A stretch of DNA of 55,820 nucleotides from positions 1 to 55,820 of the forward strand of contig CAYZXL010000028.1 in NCBI GenBank assembly GCA_964482435.1. Reading direction: 5' to 3'. Position numbers and translations under genes: made by a program. The stretch comes from CAYZXL01 sp964482435. GTDB lineage: Bacteria > Auribacterota > JABMQX01. The notes beneath the pieces are model-generated. The model ran no database searches. It had not been told where the DNA came from and saw nothing but the letters and a program-made list of their open reading frames with translations. Below, one piece after another: positions 52,944 through 55,820 of the stretch. Position 1 is the first letter of the stretch. Every line of letters begins with the position of its first letter.

Positions 52944-55340
52944 TCACTTCGCCGAGCCTGGCTGCGGAGCAGGAAGTGGGAGAGGCTCCTTCGGCTCGGA
53001 GGGCTTGGGGATAGGCGGTTCCGGGATTTCTTCTTTCGGCTTCTCAAGCGGAGGTTTCTCGGTCGGTGGCTCCGGAGCGGGTTTGCCTTCCTCAGGTGAG
53101 GTGGGCTTCTCTTGTTTCTTTTTTTCAGGCGGCGCCTGAGGAGTTTCTTTCTCTGGAGCGGATGGCTCGGTCTTTTCCTTTGCCAGCTCTTCGGGCGCCG
53201 CTGGCGTTTCGGGCTTCTCCTCTTCCTTCTTCTCGGCAGGTTCCTCCTTCGGCTTTTCTTCTACTCCGGCGGGCTTCTCCTCAGAAGGGACCGGCTTCTG
53301 TTCGATCGGTGGCGCGGGCGGCTTCTCGACAAACGGAGCAGGCTTCTGCTCCTCGGCAGGCTTTTTCACCTCACCGGCTTTCGACTCGGGTTTCGGCTCC
53401 GGCGGTTTCTCGACCTTCAGGTCGCTTAGCTTCTTGAAGATGTTTTTGAAGTCGCTGTCGGAGAGAGTGAAAATGTCAGGCTGATCCTTGATCTTGAAGT
53501 AGCGATCAGTGCTATCCTGCGAGACCTTGTTTCCGAAGAAGAGCGTGTAATGGTCGGTTGTCTTGTCGGTAGAGATGACGAGCGTCTCGCTCGGTTTATC
53601 AAGACCACAATCCACGTCGGCCTTCCCGAGAACCAGGTCCTGTGGCCTGATGAGAGTGATGGCTTGGAGTGCATCGTCAACAATCGCACTTTTCGCCTCG
53701 TACTCCTCCTTTTCGGTTTTCACAGCCCATTTTTTCTTCTCGGCTGGCGTAGCTCCTTCCTTCCGATTGAGGATGAAATCCTCGTCGGGCGTGTCATACT
53801 TCAGGGAGACGATGGAGTCCCTGGTCAGGTCCTCCATCAGTCTTATCGAGACAAGCCGTGCCAGTTTCAAGAAGATGGTTTCGAGATTGTACTTGGAGAT
53901 TGTATAGACGTTGTCCTTGCCTTCGAACGCGGCGTATCGGTCATCGCCCTCCTCAAGCTTCTTGCCGAAGAGGAGGGTGTGGGTTGAGCCGTCGTTCATC
54001 TTCATGACGGCTTTGTATTGCGGGGAATCGAGGCCGTACGCTTGAAGGTCGCTCGTCAGGAACATGTCGTCAGGCATCGGCTTGATCAATCTCGATAAGA
54101 TGTTAGCGACCCGGTACTCCTCGAACTTAAAGCGGGTTTCCGGCTTGACGAGAACCCATTCGTAATCCTTTTCCTCCTTCTTCTCCTTTGCCTCGCTCTC
54201 CTTCTTAACACGGTGCTCGAGCAAGATTTCGTACTCCGGCTGGAAGAGGTTGATGGATGCAACGTCCTCTTTTTTAAGGTCCCAGATGGTCATCTCAAGG
54301 AGGTCTCTCATCTTCTTGAAGACGCCCGTCACGCTGTACTGAGCAAGGACATAAATGGTGTTAGTGTCCCTGAGCCTGGCGTATCGCTTATCGTCCTTCT
54401 CGGTCTTCTTGCCGACGAGGAGGGTCTGGACGGTGTTGTCCGCCATGGTGATTGCGGCGGTATATGTCGGCGAATCGAAGCCGTACTCGCTAATCTTTGC
54501 AGGGTCGGCGACGTCCTCACCGTTGAACTGCGAGATGGATGAAACGAGAGAATTGATAGCCGTGTCCTTCGGCTTGAAATCCGTCTTGGGGCCGGTCAAA
54601 ACCCACTCGTATTCTTTCTTCTCTTCCTCTTTCTTCGGCTGGGTCTCGTCGGGCTTTTCGGCTTCCTCCGGCTTTCCCTCTTCCTTTTTCTTTTCCTGCC
54701 TCTCGATGACGACCTGTTTGCCCGGCATATCCAGCACGAGCTTGGCGACGTCCTCCTTTTTCTTATCAATGATTTTCAAATCGAGCCATTTCTTGGCGTC
54801 CGGCTCGTCGGTATCTCCGTAGATGCCGAGGTTAGTCAGGAGGTTCTTGTCCGCGAGGTAAACCTTGTCGCTGCTGGCCAGTCGAACAAAGCCCTCGCTG
54901 TACCGCTCGCCCTTTTTACCGAGCAGAAGGTCCTGGTAGAGCGTTCCCTTCTTGTCGTAGAGAGCGATGTGGACTGCTTTATCAGCGGTGATCCCAAAAT
55001 CCTTGTGGAGGGAGGCCTTCTTGGTTCGGACCTCGCCAGTGAGCTTTTTCATGTCGTCGAGAAGGTCAGTGATGCTCTTCTCATTCCCCTTGCTGTTGAA
55101 CCGGCTGGGCACGCCCCAGCCGTCCTTCGTTCTCTCGAGGACGGTCTTCTGGTCTTTCTTATCTCCGCGATAGATTTCGATTTTCTGGATGTCAGCCGCC
55201 CTCATTCCCTCCGGGAGGATTTTGGCGAACTCGCCGCCCGGCGGGGCTTTCTGACGGTTTTTGTTTATCTCCTGAATGGCACGAACAGCGACTAGCGCCA
55301 CAATGACTACAATGATGGCTACGACGGTATTTTTTCTCAT
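52944..55340 (-). CDS. Four-repeat DUF4340 protein with low-complexity tail
   Basis: This 798-residue protein has an N-terminal transmembrane helix (VVAIIVVIVALVAVRAI) and four DUF4340-type repeats, each ending in a TLLxGKK/LLLGKK hairpin followed by a RYxxL strand (LLLGKKGERYSEG, LLVGKKTEKDDKRYARL, LLFGKKLEEGDDRYAAF, LFFGNKVSQDSTDRYFKI). A Pro/Lys/Glu tail of about 150 residues (from about 650 to the end) is made of near-repeats such as EEKPAG and PEKP. DUF4340 proteins accompany GldG/GldF-type ABC transporters, and the neighbouring partial gene fits that. The proteins are thought to be periplasmic auxiliaries of the exporter. The tail is charged and probably disordered. Confidence 0.88.
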   Translation of the reverse strand: MRKNTVVAIIVVIVALVAVRAIQEINKNRQKAPPGGEFAKILPEGMRAADIQKIEIYRGDKKDQKTVLERTKDGWGVPSRFNSKGNEKSITDLLDDMKKLTGEVRTKKASLHKDFGITADKAVHIALYDKKGTLYQDLLLGKKGERYSEGFVRLASSDKVYLADKNLLTNLGIYGDTDEPDAKKWLDLKIIDKKKEDVAKLVLDMPGKQVVIERQEKKKEEGKPEEAEKPDETQPKKEEEKKEYEWVLTGPKTDFKPKDTAINSLVSSISQFNGEDVADPAKISEYGFDSPTYTAAITMADNTVQTLLVGKKTEKDDKRYARLRDTNTIYVLAQYSVTGVFKKMRDLLEMTIWDLKKEDVASINLFQPEYEILLEHRVKKESEAKEKKEEKDYEWVLVKPETRFKFEEYRVANILSRLIKPMPDDMFLTSDLQAYGLDSPQYKAVMKMNDGSTHTLLFGKKLEEGDDRYAAFEGKDNVYTISKYNLETIFLKLARLVSIRLMEDLTRDSIVSLKYDTPDEDFILNRKEGATPAEKKKWAVKTEKEEYEAKSAIVDDALQAITLIRPQDLVLGKADVDCGLDKPSETLVISTDKTTDHYTLFFGNKVSQDSTDRYFKIKDQPDIFTLSDSDFKNIFKKLSDLKVEKPPEPKPESKAGEVKKPAEEQKPAPFVEKPPAPPIEQKPVPSEEKPAGVEEKPKEEPAEKKEEEKPETPAAPEELAKEKTEPSAPEKETPQAPPEKKKQEKPTSPEEGKPAPEPPTEKPPLEKPKEEIPEPPIPKPSEPKEPLPLPAPQPGSAK

Positions 55341-55393
55341 AGGCTATTCCTCGCGACGAACGAATCCTTTTCCCCAAAGAAGCGGTGGTTGAG

Positions 55394-55820
55394 TCAAGCA
55401 GAAGCCAGGCTTCTGAGGTAGCGTTCTTTGCCCTTCCTGACAACGACATAGCGGGTCAAGCCGATTCCGATGAAGACCACCGGCACCAGCCCCATCGTCA
55501 GAAAGCGGTAAAAGAGCTTCTTCCCGGCGGTTGTTTTCTTGATACTTCTATCGGTGAACTGTTTGCTGCGAATGTTGATGAGTTCTTCGCCAAGCGCAAG
55601 GGCGTCCACTACGTTGCTGGCGAGAAGCCCGTTTCCACCACTCTGAATGAAGTTGTCTGTGAACGTCTCAGCACAGCCGAGGACTATTAGCTTCCCGGCG
55701 CTGGGATTGAGGGGCTTCTCCGGTTCCTCCTCTTCGTCAGGGCGAGGACGCGGAGGAGTCTCCTCGGGCTTGGGCTCTGGCCACTCCGGACGATTCTTCC
55801 CCTTGAAAGCGTCGGGAAAC
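55394..55820 (-). CDS. GldG-like ABC transporter auxiliary protein, C-terminal part
   Basis: Only the last 142 codons lie in the window; the frame stays open to the right edge, so the gene continues beyond it. The visible part has a charged Pro/Glu linker, then GKLIVLGCAETFTDNFIQ, NGLLASNVVDALALGEELI and a transmembrane helix (FLTMGLVPVVFIGIGL) followed by a basic cytoplasmic tail. This end is typical of the GldG/ABC-type auxiliary proteins that pair with an ABC-2 permease (GldF). The DUF4340 gene follows 53 bases later, the usual order of this transporter unit. Confidence 0.85.
   Translation of the reverse strand, partial: FPDAFKGKNRPEWPEPKPEETPPRPRPDEEEEPEKPLNPSAGKLIVLGCAETFTDNFIQSGGNGLLASNVVDALALGEELINIRSKQFTDRSIKKTTAGKKLFYRFLTMGLVPVVFIGIGLTRYVVVRKGKERYLRSLASA

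Overview
The window looks like the chromosome of a GC-rich, uncultured Gram-negative bacterium, most likely Planctomycetota or a neighbouring PVC/Hydrogenedentota-type lineage. This is inferred from gene content: a hydrazine-synthase-alpha-like propeller cytochrome, a CRTAC1-type FG-GAP protein, two H-X9-DG (DUF1559-like) pseudopilin-type proteins, a GxGYxYP protein, and a very large exported propeller protein with a methyltransferase-like insert and a malectin domain. I found no rRNA, tRNA, transposase, integrase, phage gene or CRISPR array. Coding is dense; the exceptions are a 1.5 kb gene-poor stretch (16.07-17.60 kb) and a structured intergenic region (28.27-28.60 kb).

Layout. (1) 0.3-1.3 kb, minus: a Tat-exported DUF362 protein. 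(2) 1.7-12.1 kb, plus: a tight six-gene operon of exported proteins, namely an HzsA-like diheme propeller, a CRTAC1 FG-GAP protein, a ten-heme cytochrome fused to a YVTN propeller, a second propeller, and two tandem type 1 periplasmic binding proteins with no ABC permease. (3) 12.2-18.6 kb, minus: two H-X9-DG proteins, a parallel beta-helix protein, the gene-poor stretch, and a membrane-anchored sugar-type binding protein. (4) 18.9-22.3 kb: bioD (plus), then a beta-CASP metallo-hydrolase and a TolB-like lipoprotein (minus). (5) 22.5-28.3 kb, plus: a translationally coupled WtpABC-like tungstate/molybdate transporter followed by a NapH-type polyferredoxin and a membrane-anchored PQQ-like propeller. 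(6) 28.3-28.5 kb: a candidate structured RNA with its own promoter and intrinsic terminator. (7) 28.6-46.6 kb, plus: a 1412-residue hybrid sensor kinase, then a beta-helix protein, a TPR protein, an unknown membrane-anchored protein, a second NapH-type polyferredoxin, a GxGYxYP/CBM9-like protein, two 2-hydroxyacyl-CoA dehydratase-type subunits around their activase and a DUF6599 protein, a DUF72 protein and a radical SAM enzyme. (8) 46.9-55.8 kb, minus: GldG-like (partial), a four-repeat DUF4340 protein, an unknown two-TM protein, and the propeller-methyltransferase-propeller-malectin giant.

How the genes may work together (inference). The window is rich in exported redox proteins and surface scaffolds. 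Region 2 reads as an envelope multiheme module with ligand-sensing partners. Regions 5 and 7 each place a NapH-like polyferredoxin beside exported propeller or beta-helix proteins. This recalls the accessory logic of nos operons (polyferredoxin, beta-helix protein, ABC transporter), but no nosZ or other recognised terminal enzyme is present. The dehydratase/activase genes are the low-potential, ATP-driven electron-transfer type, which fits an anaerobic lifestyle. These combinations, rather than any single gene, are the best candidates for undescribed systems.
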